NCBI GenBank assembly: GCA_902601475.1
Contig: CACKNK010000001.1
Span: forward strand, 1 to 59,074
DNA length: 59,074 nt
Source of the DNA: an uncultured SAR86 cluster bacterium
Lineage (GTDB): Bacteria > Pseudomonadota > Gammaproteobacteria > Magnimaribacterales > D2472
Reading direction: 5' to 3'
The position numbers and the translations under genes were made by a program. Under the pieces are notes generated by a model that worked only from the letters and a program-made list of their open reading frames with translations, was not told where the DNA came from and searched no databases. This document shows positions 44,683-53,402 of this stretch, piece by piece. Each line of letters begins with the position of its first letter. Position 1 is the stretch's first letter.

Positions 44683-45661
44683 CTTTCAATCTTACGTCGC
44701 TGAGATTGAAAAAACCCACAGCGTTATTGAGCCGCACATTCAAAATACCCCACTGCTAAATTCTAAAGAACTGGATACAAAACTTGGTATGCAAGTCTTT
44801 TGTAAGGCTGAAAACCTGCAAGTCACGGGATCTTTTAAAATACGCGGAGCCCTCTCTGCGATTTCAAGGCTTACCGATGAGCAACTAAAAAAGGGTGTTT
44901 TAGCTTACTCTTCAGGTAATCATGCCCAAGGTGTTGCTAAAGCGGCGCAGTGTTATGGTACTAAAGCTACCATCATTATGCCTAAGGATGCTCCTAGCAT
45001 TAAGATTGAGAAAACTCAGTCCTTAAACCCGAAGATCATTTTTTATGACCGTGAAAGCGAAGTTAGAGAGGAAATTGGAGCTAAAATTGCTGAAAAAAAC
45101 GGGGTTACGATTATTAAGCCCTATGACGCTATGGAGACCATATACGGTCAAGGTACTGCCGCCCTGGAAGCCATCAAACAAACATCTAAGGTATTTGATG
45201 TTGCCTTAATTTGTGCCGGCGGTGGAGGCCTAACAGCAGGCTGCTCTATTATTTTTAAACATCACAATCCGAACATTCAAATCTTTACCACCGAACCGCA
45301 TGAATGGAACGATCAAGAGCAATCCTATGCTTCTGGGAGCATCCAAGTTGCTGCTGCTAATGGAAGTGGACTCTGCGATGGCTTACTAACACCTGAGCCA
45401 GGGAAAATCCCCTTCTCTATAAACTTTGCCCTTGGCATTCAAGGTCTTTCATGTGAAGAGCAATACATCTATGAAGCCATGCAGTTGGCAAAAGATGCAT
45501 TTGCTGTTGAATTAGAGCCAAGTGGCGCCATTGCACTAGCAAACTTGATCAAACATAAGGATAAGTTCCAGAAAAAAAACGTATTTTTAACGTTTTCAGG
45601 TGGCAATGTAGATCCCGAGGTGTTTAACGAATGTTTAGCTAAAGCTAAGCTTGGTCTTTAG
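44672..45661 (+). CDS. Threonine/serine dehydratase, PLP-dependent
   Basis: It deaminates L-threonine (or L-serine) to the 2-oxo acid and ammonia. The PLP lysine is in VTGSFKIRGALSAI. SSGNHAQGVAKAA binds the substrate carboxylate, ICAGGGGLTAGC binds the phosphate, and LTFSGGNVDPE lies near the end. At 329 residues it lacks the C-terminal ACT regulatory domain of biosynthetic IlvA, so it is of catabolic (TdcB-like) or racemase-like type. It has a GTG start inside the preceding gene. Confidence 0.88.
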   Translation: MQHNFQSYVAEIEKTHSVIEPHIQNTPLLNSKELDTKLGMQVFCKAENLQVTGSFKIRGALSAISRLTDEQLKKGVLAYSSGNHAQGVAKAAQCYGTKATIIMPKDAPSIKIEKTQSLNPKIIFYDRESEVREEIGAKIAEKNGVTIIKPYDAMETIYGQGTAALEAIKQTSKVFDVALICAGGGGLTAGCSIIFKHHNPNIQIFTTEPHEWNDQEQSYASGSIQVAAANGSGLCDGLLTPEPGKIPFSINFALGIQGLSCEEQYIYEAMQLAKDAFAVELEPSGAIALANLIKHKDKFQKKNVFLTFSGGNVDPEVFNECLAKAKLGL

Positions 45662-46379
45662 ATTTTTCTTCGTCAATAAGTTCAACACCGGCACCTCCGG
45701 TCATCACATCAACAATAACGCCGATAACCATGTTTAGGAGCACCACAGCATTAACAATGATAAAACTGATGAAGTAAATCCAAGCCCATGGATGCACTTC
45801 AATGACATCAGCCATGACAGCTGCCCAGTCATCGTAAGTGGCTACTTGTGCCAAGGTAAGTAAGGCTAAACCAATATTACCCCAATTATCCGGATCGGTT
45901 TGACTGAATACCATCGTGCCAATCGCACCCCAAATGTAAATAAAGATAAACATTAACAGCGCAATAAAACCAACTCTTGGAATGGTTTTAATGAGTGAAT
46001 CAATAATGTTTCTAAATGCTGGAATGACAGTGATGATTCTAAGCACACGAATAATTCTTAGTAGTCTAGCGACAAATACACTAGAGCCTGCGCCAATTGG
46101 GACTAAACTCAAGACCACAATGATGGTATCGAAGATGTTCCAGCCGTCTTTAAAGAACTTAACAAGATCTCTTTCTGCAACCATACGAATGATTAATTCG
46201 ATAAGAAAAAAAATGGTGATCGCATAATCAAAAACTAATAGGTAGTAAATGTACTCAGCTGACAGATCATAGGAACTAATACCGGCATAGAGTGCAGAGG
46301 CAATGATGACCGTAATAACAAGTCCATTAAAAAATTTACTATTACGAATCCCCAGAAAAAAACTGACAAATGAGTTCAT
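45645..46379 (-). CDS. Voltage-gated cation channel, BacNav-like single-domain
   Basis: This is a six-helix subunit of a tetrameric channel. The S4 sensor is readable as VARLLRIIRVLRIITVIP with Arg every third residue. The pore is LALLTLAQVATYDDWAAVM, followed by S6 (FIIVNAVVLLNMVIGVIVDVM) and a short acidic C-terminus. The filter TYDDW replaces the TLESW of sodium channels with two Asp, the pair used in engineered calcium-selective channels. Length is 244 residues. It lies 44 bases behind the lipoprotein gene on the same strand. Confidence 0.85.
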   Translation of the reverse strand: MNSFVSFFLGIRNSKFFNGLVITVIIASALYAGISSYDLSAEYIYYLLVFDYAITIFFLIELIIRMVAERDLVKFFKDGWNIFDTIIVVLSLVPIGAGSSVFVARLLRIIRVLRIITVIPAFRNIIDSLIKTIPRVGFIALLMFIFIYIWGAIGTMVFSQTDPDNWGNIGLALLTLAQVATYDDWAAVMADVIEVHPWAWIYFISFIIVNAVVLLNMVIGVIVDVMTGGAGVELIDEEKSKDQA

Positions 46380-46384
46380 ACGTT

Positions 46385-46404
46385 ATCCTAGGATGCAAGC
46401 ATCC
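46385..46404 (-). promoter_or_regulatory. Overlapping palindromes before the channel gene
   Basis: ATCCTAGGAT (46385-46394) and GGATGC-AA-GCATCC (46391-46404) share GGAT. They lie 6-25 bases upstream of the channel ATG, and the first includes the likely ribosome site AGGAT. The second could form a 6-bp RNA hairpin; the role is unknown. Confidence 0.3.
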
Positions 46405-46423
46405 ATATTTAGGCTCTTTAGAC

Positions 46424-46837
46424 TTACTGCTTTACGTCAAAGAAACCTTGTCGAGTTACGCACTTATCAATTTGCACGTCTTCTAACTCTTCAAGTTCGT
46501 ACTTCAGTAAACGAAGCTCGTTTACTTGAGGATCAACGCCCTCGGATTGAAATCCAAGAAAGTTTTTACCAGTGGTTGGGTTATTGGTGCCCATTCCAAG
46601 CTGGAAATAATAGGTACTTCTATCGGCCTCTTCTATAGCACCTTCAGCTACTTCAACAAGAAGTTCTTTCATTTTATTTCTTTGTGCTGATAGCTCGGTA
46701 CAATCTAAATCTCTATAATTAGGAAACTCTGGATGCAAAGTTCCACTCTGAGTAGTTTGATAAACCCCTTGAGGAATAGCGCAAGAAAACATTGCAGCGC
46801 TAATTATAAGAATTCCGAATGACTTAAAATTTTTCAT
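46424..46837 (-). CDS. Small lipoprotein of unknown function
   Basis: From the ATG at 46837 it has a signal peptide MKNFKSFGILIISAAMFSC with the lipid-type Cys at residue 19. The mature part has about 118 residues, two further Cys (DCTEL and DKCVT) that may pair, and a helical segment rich in Glu. An in-frame ATG at 46873 gives a polar leader and overlaps a regulatory motif, so it is rejected. It lies downstream of the giant FecR protein gene on the same strand. Confidence 0.6.
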   Translation of the reverse strand: MKNFKSFGILIISAAMFSCAIPQGVYQTTQSGTLHPEFPNYRDLDCTELSAQRNKMKELLVEVAEGAIEEADRSTYYFQLGMGTNNPTTGKNFLGFQSEGVDPQVNELRLLKYELEELEDVQIDKCVTRQGFFDVKQ

Positions 46838-46856
46838 ACTTGATCCCTGGATTATG

Positions 46857-46870
46857 TGACATTTTATCAC
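46857..46870. promoter_or_regulatory. Third, weaker copy of the TetR-locus operator motif
   Basis: TGACATTTTATCAC differs by one base from TGACATTTTGTCAC at 53385-53398. The outer bases of the dyad are not conserved. It lies 20 bases upstream of the lipoprotein start. Confidence 0.4.
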
Positions 46871-46940
46871 CATAAGCCTAAATTTGCTTATATTTTACAT
46901 ATTTTTGCTTAAGTGCCAATATTTTATGTATTTTTATTGA

Positions 46941-49900
46941 TTAGTCCAGCAAATAAATCCCTTCGGCCATATAAAAATCATTGGCCCCAGCCGTACCTGT
47001 GTCGCCAGATTTATAGAGATTCACATTGATACTGCCGCCACTCTCATCGGGTGAGGTATCCCCGTATAAGGCTCCTGCAACTGAAGCGCCGCCCAACCAA
47101 TCGTTTTGCAGGCTGGTCGTCGAATTCCCGCTGTAAGTATGATCGGTGCCAGTAATAGCTACGGTGAATGAAGTAAAGCCAGCATTGGAAATAATTGCGT
47201 TATAGTCATCGAAGTTTGTAAAGTCGAGTGTTCCGGAGTAACCGCTTGATCCCCAAGTAAATGAAGCTGCAACGTCAGCTGTAGTTGTATATTTGTGCAC
47301 GTCGTAATTGGTTCCAGTTTGGTTGTAACGATAGGCTACTTTAATCACCGCTGCTCCGCTCATCGAAGCAGCTCCTGAAGTTGGAATATCACTTTGCGCT
47401 AAGGTTTCTCCGCCAACCCAAGTCCCTAAATGCACGGAAGCATTTTGAGAGCCTGAATCTGGCGAAATATCAGCTGAACTCATCGCCCAAAAGCCCCACG
47501 TCGAATAAGCAGTATCAGGTATCGAATCCCAGACACAGCAGTGGAATAAATCTGAGTCCTCTGTGTCCAAAGTGTTATAAGAAACCATGACTCCAGCTAA
47601 ATTATTTGAGCCTCCCGATGTCCCATCAACTTGGGCGCCGTCGTCTTGAATCTCTGCACCAAAAACTTCACTGGAAATGTATGCAGATTTTGCTTCATCG
47701 TTAGTCGCATCACCGAATTTAAGAGTCATGGAACCCGTATCAACAGTCGTCCAATTAGCTGTGTAATTGTTAGCAGGCGCTGCACCGATGGTCATGGGTG
47801 CCACCACTTGCACGTCATCGTTGGTGGTATCAAAAGTGAAGCTAGCCAAAGTACTACTTGAACGCATGGAAGCAAGTTGTGAATTACCTGAACCGCTAAC
47901 ATCAAACTCTAAAATACCACTGAAAAATCCACTGTAACTTGAAGCGCTGGAGGCATAGAAACTACTTTTTCTAAAGTTAGCGATCGTTTGTGAAGGATAA
48001 CTCCCAGAAGGATTTGCTCTTGTAATGGCTTGTTGGATGATTGCAGCATCAAAAGAGCCTGTACTGAAGGTATCGGTATTAGAATTGTAATTGACGCTTA
48101 GACTCATGTTGCCTGATTTGTATGGATCGGAGGAGGTGATCATGGCTGCACGAGGGTGATCAGTTCCAGCATCAGCCCAAAAACAACCGCTGTCATTGGA
48201 AGTTGCACACTCGATAGGCGAAGTTCCGTAATTAATACCTAAACCATCATTATCAGCATTGGTTGCACCTTGATACGACCAATATTGATAGCCGTCCATT
48301 CCTAAACCGGTGTCACCTGCTGAGTATCGAGTCGTGTCATTATTTCGGTAATCGACATTAGAGATAACCACGTTCAGCAAACTTTCTTGATCATCACGGG
48401 TGGCACTACTCCCATCGAATGAATCTTTAAAAGAGATTTGTGCCCAAAGGCCAACCCCTACCCCGCTTGTATTTATTACTTGCCACCAAAGAGATTGTCC
48501 CTCTGGAATATAATTTGTGGTATTAACAAACCTATTGGTAGTTAAATTTACATTACTGTCTAAAGCATAAGACGCCCACTCGTAAGCTAACCAGTAATTT
48601 GAGGAGCAGCTATTTTGTTGAGCAGCTGCACAATAGTCCACACCCACATCACCATACGACCATACATTGGTTGGAATAAAATTAGGATAAAAGTAATCGT
48701 CGCTCGTTCCAATGGCTGCGAAATTCTCGATCGGGATGACCGCAAAAGCAAAGATCTGCTTTGGACCTAAGCTGTAGGTGGTGTAGTAGTCTGAAAGCAT
48801 GGTATCGGTATACACACGCCCTGCTAAGGTGACTTGATCTTCAAAGAGGTTGTAGGTCGAAGTGGTCGGATTTGTGCCAGTATTTAGAGCTGCAATCCAC
48901 TGCATAATATCCCAATTATTTTGATTAGCAATATAATTCGAATTTGATGACCAGTTTGCATCTGCAACACCGGTCACAACACCTGCAGCTCCAGTTCTGC
49001 CAGGGTCACATATGATAAAAGCTTGCAACGAAACAAGATTGTTACAAACTGAGGGAATAGTTGAAAAGATCCCTGACGCGGCAGGGTGCCAAACCTTACC
49101 TGTTATACCACTATAATCTAGTGATGTTCCTGAAACCGAGGATAAATCAATGATGCTATTTGTAGTAGAAAATGAAGCCGCACCGTGGCTAATATCACCC
49201 CATCCCAATTCACTGAATAAATCGTCAGCTGCTGTTATATTATTGTATGTACCGCAACATCCATTGGTACTCCCATTCTCTGTCATGGTGGAATGAAAGA
49301 CCCCGCCTCCATTAATCCAGGCTGCAAGATCACTGTTACTAAAAACATAATGTCCACTGCTAGGTGTAGAAATGTTATTAGCAACAATAAAACCAACTTC
49401 GTCTAAACTGCTGATCCCATTATTTGATAGACATGTCGACTGGGTTAATGATGTGCTAGTGCAATCGATGAAACTATACCCAGCATTAATCGCAGCCTGT
49501 TCCCAGCTACCATTAGAACCTGAATTAGCAATAGTTCCAGGATAACTGGATCCCCTGCCGATTGAAATTGCATAAGTACGTGATCCGGTTGAAGATGTAT
49601 AACTTATATCAGTGGCTGCTTTATCGGTGGCCATGAACCAAAAGTTACCGCCGCTTAAGCGTCCTGCGGTAATGACTTCTGAATTACTGATTGTGGTGGT
49701 GACATTGGTGCCAAGTAAGCTTTTGTATTTAGCATCAAGGGCAACACTGCCAGGAGCAAAGGCATACTGTCCAGCACCTACCGTATCGATAGGGAAAAAA
49801 TACCGCCAATTCAGTACATTACTTCCAGCAATTTCCACTGGCACTGAATTATTGCTTAAATTATCAACGTTGGTAATGACTGTTGAAGGAGTAGTTCCAA

Positions 49901-52900
49901 TTTGTTCTAAATAATAAGCAGGTAAAGTCGATCCTGAAGGACCTCGGGTTGCGGTGGCATTAAAGCCACTTCTAGAAGCTGAGTTGTAAGCTGCTGAGTA
50001 TCTTAAAACGGCAGAATTAAGTTCTTCCACATTCCCCACATTAACGGTAAAGGTATCGGTCACTGAAGTACTGCCTGCGGTGGCAGTCAGAGTTAGCGCA
50101 TAGCTTTGAGCCGTTTCATAATCCAGGGTTGCATTGGTGGTGACATTACCACTGCTGTCCACACTAAAGTTACTGCTGCCCGTTCCGCTTAGACTATAAG
50201 TAATTGTTTCACTGTCAGGGTTATTAATGCTAGAGCTAGCCACTGCTGTACCTGAACTGGTAGATTCGGCTAACGCAGCCCCGCTGTTGGCTAAAGTGGT
50301 TGCTAGAGTATTAAGAGAAACATTATTAATACTAATATTAATGGTTTCGGTATCGGTGTTGGTGCCATCGGTCGCGGTGACAGTAAGTGAGTATGAAGAG
50401 GTAGTTTCATAATCCATCGCCGCTGCGGTGGTGATCACTCCGCTGCTGGAAATGGCAAACTTATCGCTACCGGTCCCTGATAAAGAATAGGTTACTGAGG
50501 CACTGTCTTGTTGGGTTAAGGTTGAAGTAGCAACTTGGGTTCCAGTGCTGACGCCTTCGTTAATAGCAGGTGACGTACTTGAAAGTGCCAGAGTAAATTC
50601 ATCCACATCACTGACATTAATGGTGATGGTTTCTTGGGTTGAATTGGACCCGTCGCTGGCAGTTAAAGTTATCGTATAAGAGGTAGTTGTCTCATAATCT
50701 AAACTTGAAGCCACGGTGACATTACCGTTGGCATCAACGCTAAAATTGTCGCTGCCGGTGCCACTTAAAGAGTAGCTAATGGAACTCGATTCTGGATCAC
50801 TAGCTGAGCTGGTGGCAACGGTAGTCCCGGTGGCAGCATCTTCGGCAACACTCTCAGCTGCTAGGGTTGTGGTAACGGTTGGCGCTTCATTAATGTCCCC
50901 AACATTAATGGTCAAGGTTTCAGATACCGAGTTATCCCCATCGGAGGCCGTTAAGGTAATTTCATAGGCAGTGGCAGTCTCATAATCCAGGGCGCTGGCT
51001 AGAGTCACCGTACCATCAGCACTGACTGAAAAGTTCTCACTGCCGGTGCCAGAGAGACTATAACTAATCGATCCAGCCTCAGGATCGGTGACTGAACTGG
51101 TAGCAATCGTAGTACCGGTGGCTGTGTTTTCTTGGAAGGCATTAAAGGCAACGGTTGCACTCAAAGATGGGGCTTCATTCACATCAGCAACGCTCACAGT
51201 AATGACTTCAGTAGAAGCATAAGTCCCATCATCGACAACCACGGTTAATTCATATGAGGTGGCAGTTTCATAATCTAGAGCGCTGGCAAGAGTAATGTTG
51301 CCACTGGTATCGATAGTAAAGTTATCACTGCCAGTTCCGCTAAGTGTATAAGTCACCGCACTGCCTTCAGGATCAGTCGCATTAATAGAAGCGATGGATG
51401 CACCCACAGCAGAGTTTTCTGCAAATGAGGTAGCACTTAAAGTCGCTGCAATGGTGGCAGGCTCATCATCGTTAATAACGTTAATAGTAATTTCTTCAGT
51501 GGTAGTATTGGTCCCATCGGACACTTCTAATGTCATCACCAAGGTTGAATTCGTTTCAAAATCTAGATTCCCAGTAAGAGTGACCTCACCGGTTTCAGAA
51601 ACGGTCATCAGTTCACTGCCAGCTCCACTTAGAGAATAAGTTAAGGCATTGCCTTCTGGATCAGTCGCACTGAAAGTAGCCACCACGGTTCCTGAAGGAA
51701 CGGTTTCAGATACATTGACCTGATTGGCAACGAGTTCAGCACTAATAGCAGCTTCACTAATGGTGTTGACCGGTTCAACAGCAAGTTCAACGGCTTCATC
51801 CACATCAGCAACATTTAAAGCTAAGGCAACTTCTTGAACATCACCATTTTCACTGGTAAAGGTCACGGTCAGTTCAACCGCTTCTTGAGATTCATAATCC
51901 AAAGCTTCAGTAATTTCTAAGGAGTTGGTTGCTTCGTTGTAAGTAAAGGCCTCACTGCCCTCACCCTCAACAGTTACGGTATAGTTTTGGTCTCCGGGAT
52001 TGACTACAGCAAAGGATGCCAAGCTGATCTCTGTGGTATTTTCATCGACACTTTCAACCACTTCAGAAGTTTCAACTTCAAAAATCGGTGCCACTTCTGC
52101 GGTGGTTTCTTGCGTGGTTTGCGCAACTTCTTCGGCGACTTCTTCAGTGGAACTTTCATCCACATCAACCAAATCAACTTCGGTTTCAACTTCAAAGGCA
52201 TCAGCAGTTCCTAGTTCATCAGGGGCCACATCAGAAGAAACATCGGAGACTCCAGAGCTATCTAAAAGTCCCTCATCAACTTCAACTTCAGTTGTTCCAC
52301 CATCACCTCCAGCATCAGCAACTTCAGTGGTGACTTCAGCATCTGATTCTGTTTCTTGGGCAACTTCAGTAGTTGGCTCATCGCTTGATGAATCTGATGA
52401 TGCATCATCGGATGAACTGTCACTAGCCACTGAATCATCAGATGAAGATTCATCACTTGAAGACTCATCTGAGGAGGACTCATCACTTGATGAATCGTCA
52501 GAGCTAGATTCATCTGAACTTTCTTCACTGGAAGATTCTTCTGAGTTTTCTTCACCCGAAGATTCATCGGAACTCTCTTCGCTTGAAGACTCTTCTGAGC
52601 GTTCTTCACTGGAAGATTCATCTGAACTCTCTTCGCTAGAGGATTCTTCTTCGGCTGGCTCCTCTTCACTGGCTTCTAATTCATCTTGAACGGCTTCTAA
52701 GCTTTCTTCAGTTACGGGTTCGGGTTCGGAAGGTTCAGAATCAGCTGATTCCACAGTTACTGAAAATCCTGGCTCCGTAATGGTGGTAATAAAATCACTA
52801 CCACACTGATCACCAAACGTATCCAAGTCAACACAATTTGGTGTCACCGTCATCTCTTCCCCATACAAAAAGGTTGCATTCACTTGCGAACCATCAGTTT

Positions 52901-53318
52901 GGACAATCCCAATTCCCCCTCTAATTCCAACGGTGGCGGAATTTGTTCTTATCAGTGCCGGTTGTTTTTTAGTGACTTTACCGCCAACGATTCTTAGAAG
53001 GCCTCGTGCGGTAACTTCCAAAGATCCTTCCGCTGTTTCTGGGTTATAAATAAAACGGTCCAAGACCACACTTGAATTGGGGCCTACTGAAAAGGCAGTA
53101 CCGTCGAGCAGCAACATTTGAGCTTTGCCGATTTCATCGGTTTCGATGGTGTGGTTTTGAATAATCTGATAACCCGCTTCAACGAGCTTGCGTTCTTGTT
53201 CTAGGGTTAGGTCAGTGGTATTTCGATTAACAGCGGCAGCCACACCAATTTGCTCTTGAGCACAAATGAATGATGTAAAGGTAAGTAAAAATAATAAATG
53301 TGATCTAATTGTCTGCAA
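46941..53318 (-). CDS. Giant secreted FecR-domain/cadherin-repeat protein
   Basis: It has 2125 residues. In order: signal peptide (1-20, cleavage near CAQ-EQ); FecR-like beta domain about 50-170 (IGKAQMLLLDGTAFSVGPNSSVVLDRF, RTNSATVGIRGGIG); an acidic Ser/Glu/Asp-rich stretch about 180-310 coded by a 27-bp tandem repeat; an acidic linker; seven cadherin-like repeats of about 95 residues at about 425-1100, each with YSLSGTGS and LDYET; and a C-terminal 1000 residues without a recognised fold, with scattered Cys. It starts with TTG behind AGGGAGAGA. It looks like a calcium-stabilised surface adhesin or sensor. The next gene upstream encodes the probable outer-membrane partner. Confidence 0.85.
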   Translation of the reverse strand: MQTIRSHLLFLLTFTSFICAQEQIGVAAAVNRNTTDLTLEQERKLVEAGYQIIQNHTIETDEIGKAQMLLLDGTAFSVGPNSSVVLDRFIYNPETAEGSLEVTARGLLRIVGGKVTKKQPALIRTNSATVGIRGGIGIVQTDGSQVNATFLYGEEMTVTPNCVDLDTFGDQCGSDFITTITEPGFSVTVESADSEPSEPEPVTEESLEAVQDELEASEEEPAEEESSSEESSDESSSEERSEESSSEESSDESSGEENSEESSSEESSDESSSDDSSSDESSSDESSSDESSSDDSVASDSSSDDASSDSSSDEPTTEVAQETESDAEVTTEVADAGGDGGTTEVEVDEGLLDSSGVSDVSSDVAPDELGTADAFEVETEVDLVDVDESSTEEVAEEVAQTTQETTAEVAPIFEVETSEVVESVDENTTEISLASFAVVNPGDQNYTVTVEGEGSEAFTYNEATNSLEITEALDYESQEAVELTVTFTSENGDVQEVALALNVADVDEAVELAVEPVNTISEAAISAELVANQVNVSETVPSGTVVATFSATDPEGNALTYSLSGAGSELMTVSETGEVTLTGNLDFETNSTLVMTLEVSDGTNTTTEEITINVINDDEPATIAATLSATSFAENSAVGASIASINATDPEGSAVTYTLSGTGSDNFTIDTSGNITLASALDYETATSYELTVVVDDGTYASTEVITVSVADVNEAPSLSATVAFNAFQENTATGTTIATSSVTDPEAGSISYSLSGTGSENFSVSADGTVTLASALDYETATAYEITLTASDGDNSVSETLTINVGDINEAPTVTTTLAAESVAEDAATGTTVATSSASDPESSSISYSLSGTGSDNFSVDANGNVTVASSLDYETTTSYTITLTASDGSNSTQETITINVSDVDEFTLALSSTSPAINEGVSTGTQVATSTLTQQDSASVTYSLSGTGSDKFAISSSGVITTAAAMDYETTSSYSLTVTATDGTNTDTETINISINNVSLNTLATTLANSGAALAESTSSGTAVASSSINNPDSETITYSLSGTGSSNFSVDSSGNVTTNATLDYETAQSYALTLTATAGSTSVTDTFTVNVGNVEELNSAVLRYSAAYNSASRSGFNATATRGPSGSTLPAYYLEQIGTTPSTVITNVDNLSNNSVPVEIAGSNVLNWRYFFPIDTVGAGQYAFAPGSVALDAKYKSLLGTNVTTTISNSEVITAGRLSGGNFWFMATDKAATDISYTSSTGSRTYAISIGRGSSYPGTIANSGSNGSWEQAAINAGYSFIDCTSTSLTQSTCLSNNGISSLDEVGFIVANNISTPSSGHYVFSNSDLAAWINGGGVFHSTMTENGSTNGCCGTYNNITAADDLFSELGWGDISHGAASFSTTNSIIDLSSVSGTSLDYSGITGKVWHPAASGIFSTIPSVCNNLVSLQAFIICDPGRTGAAGVVTGVADANWSSNSNYIANQNNWDIMQWIAALNTGTNPTTSTYNLFEDQVTLAGRVYTDTMLSDYYTTYSLGPKQIFAFAVIPIENFAAIGTSDDYFYPNFIPTNVWSYGDVGVDYCAAAQQNSCSSNYWLAYEWASYALDSNVNLTTNRFVNTTNYIPEGQSLWWQVINTSGVGVGLWAQISFKDSFDGSSATRDDQESLLNVVISNVDYRNNDTTRYSAGDTGLGMDGYQYWSYQGATNADNDGLGINYGTSPIECATSNDSGCFWADAGTDHPRAAMITSSDPYKSGNMSLSVNYNSNTDTFSTGSFDAAIIQQAITRANPSGSYPSQTIANFRKSSFYASSASSYSGFFSGILEFDVSGSGNSQLASMRSSSTLASFTFDTTNDDVQVVAPMTIGAAPANNYTANWTTVDTGSMTLKFGDATNDEAKSAYISSEVFGAEIQDDGAQVDGTSGGSNNLAGVMVSYNTLDTEDSDLFHCCVWDSIPDTAYSTWGFWAMSSADISPDSGSQNASVHLGTWVGGETLAQSDIPTSGAASMSGAAVIKVAYRYNQTGTNYDVHKYTTTADVAASFTWGSSGYSGTLDFTNFDDYNAIISNAGFTSFTVAITGTDHTYSGNSTTSLQNDWLGGASVAGALYGDTSPDESGGSINVNLYKSGDTGTAGANDFYMAEGIYLLD
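50023..52043 (-). repeat. Seven cadherin-like repeat units inside the giant gene
   Basis: There are seven consecutive units of about 285 bp (95 codons). The middle five share TYSLSGTGS(D/E)NF, an LDYET(A/T)xSY block and a (V/I)(N/S)V(A/G)DV(N/D)E ending. The first unit is the most diverged (LDYESQ, no SLSGTG). The calcium-type Asp/Glu residues at unit borders are kept. Confidence 0.8.
52450..52656 (-). repeat. 27-bp tandem repeat coding Ser/Glu/Asp-rich stretch
   Basis: Units of 27 bp of the form TCTTCACTGGAAGATTCA plus TCTGAACTC (plus-strand reading) start at 52495, 52522, 52549, 52576, 52603 and 52630, with a less regular unit at 52450. Alternate units are more alike, giving a 54-bp higher period. 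All unit lengths keep the frame. Confidence 0.85.
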
Positions 53319-53381
53319 AATTATCTCTCCCTAAAATTTTTTTAAGGACAAGTTTTATAAATTCAAAACATTCTATTAAAA

Positions 53382-53400
53382 AAATGACATTTTGTCACTT
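53382..53400. promoter_or_regulatory. Operator over the -35 of the giant gene
   Basis: AAATGAC-ATTTT-GTCACTT is an imperfect dyad matching the site at 54776-54798 in half-sites and in 5-base spacing. On the minus strand it overlaps GTGACA, a 5/6 -35 box, which is followed after exactly 17 bases by TAGAAT (5/6 -10). A repressor bound here should block the giant gene's promoter. Confidence 0.6.
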
Positions 53401-53402
53401 TT

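Noticed and set aside
46385-46404. Two overlapping palindromes as an RNA switch for the channel gene
   Set aside because: The hairpin that would hide the ribosome site has only about three pairs around a four-base loop, too weak to propose switching; listed only as a sequence feature.
49612-51639. Several plus-strand frames opposite the giant gene
   Set aside because: Hydrophobic antisense shadows of Thr/Ser-rich cadherin repeats; no starts with ribosome sites and no family resemblance.
50023-52043. Regular repeats that could suggest a CRISPR-like array
   Set aside because: The units are about 285 bp, in frame, diverged, and encode cadherin-like domains; no cas genes are present.
52000-52689. 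Open plus-strand frame of 229 codons, Ser/Thr/Ala-rich
   Set aside because: It is the exact antisense of the Ser/Glu/Asp tandem repeat and acidic linker of the giant gene. The repeat and its codon choice keep the opposite strand open, and it has no ribosome site or recognisable domain.
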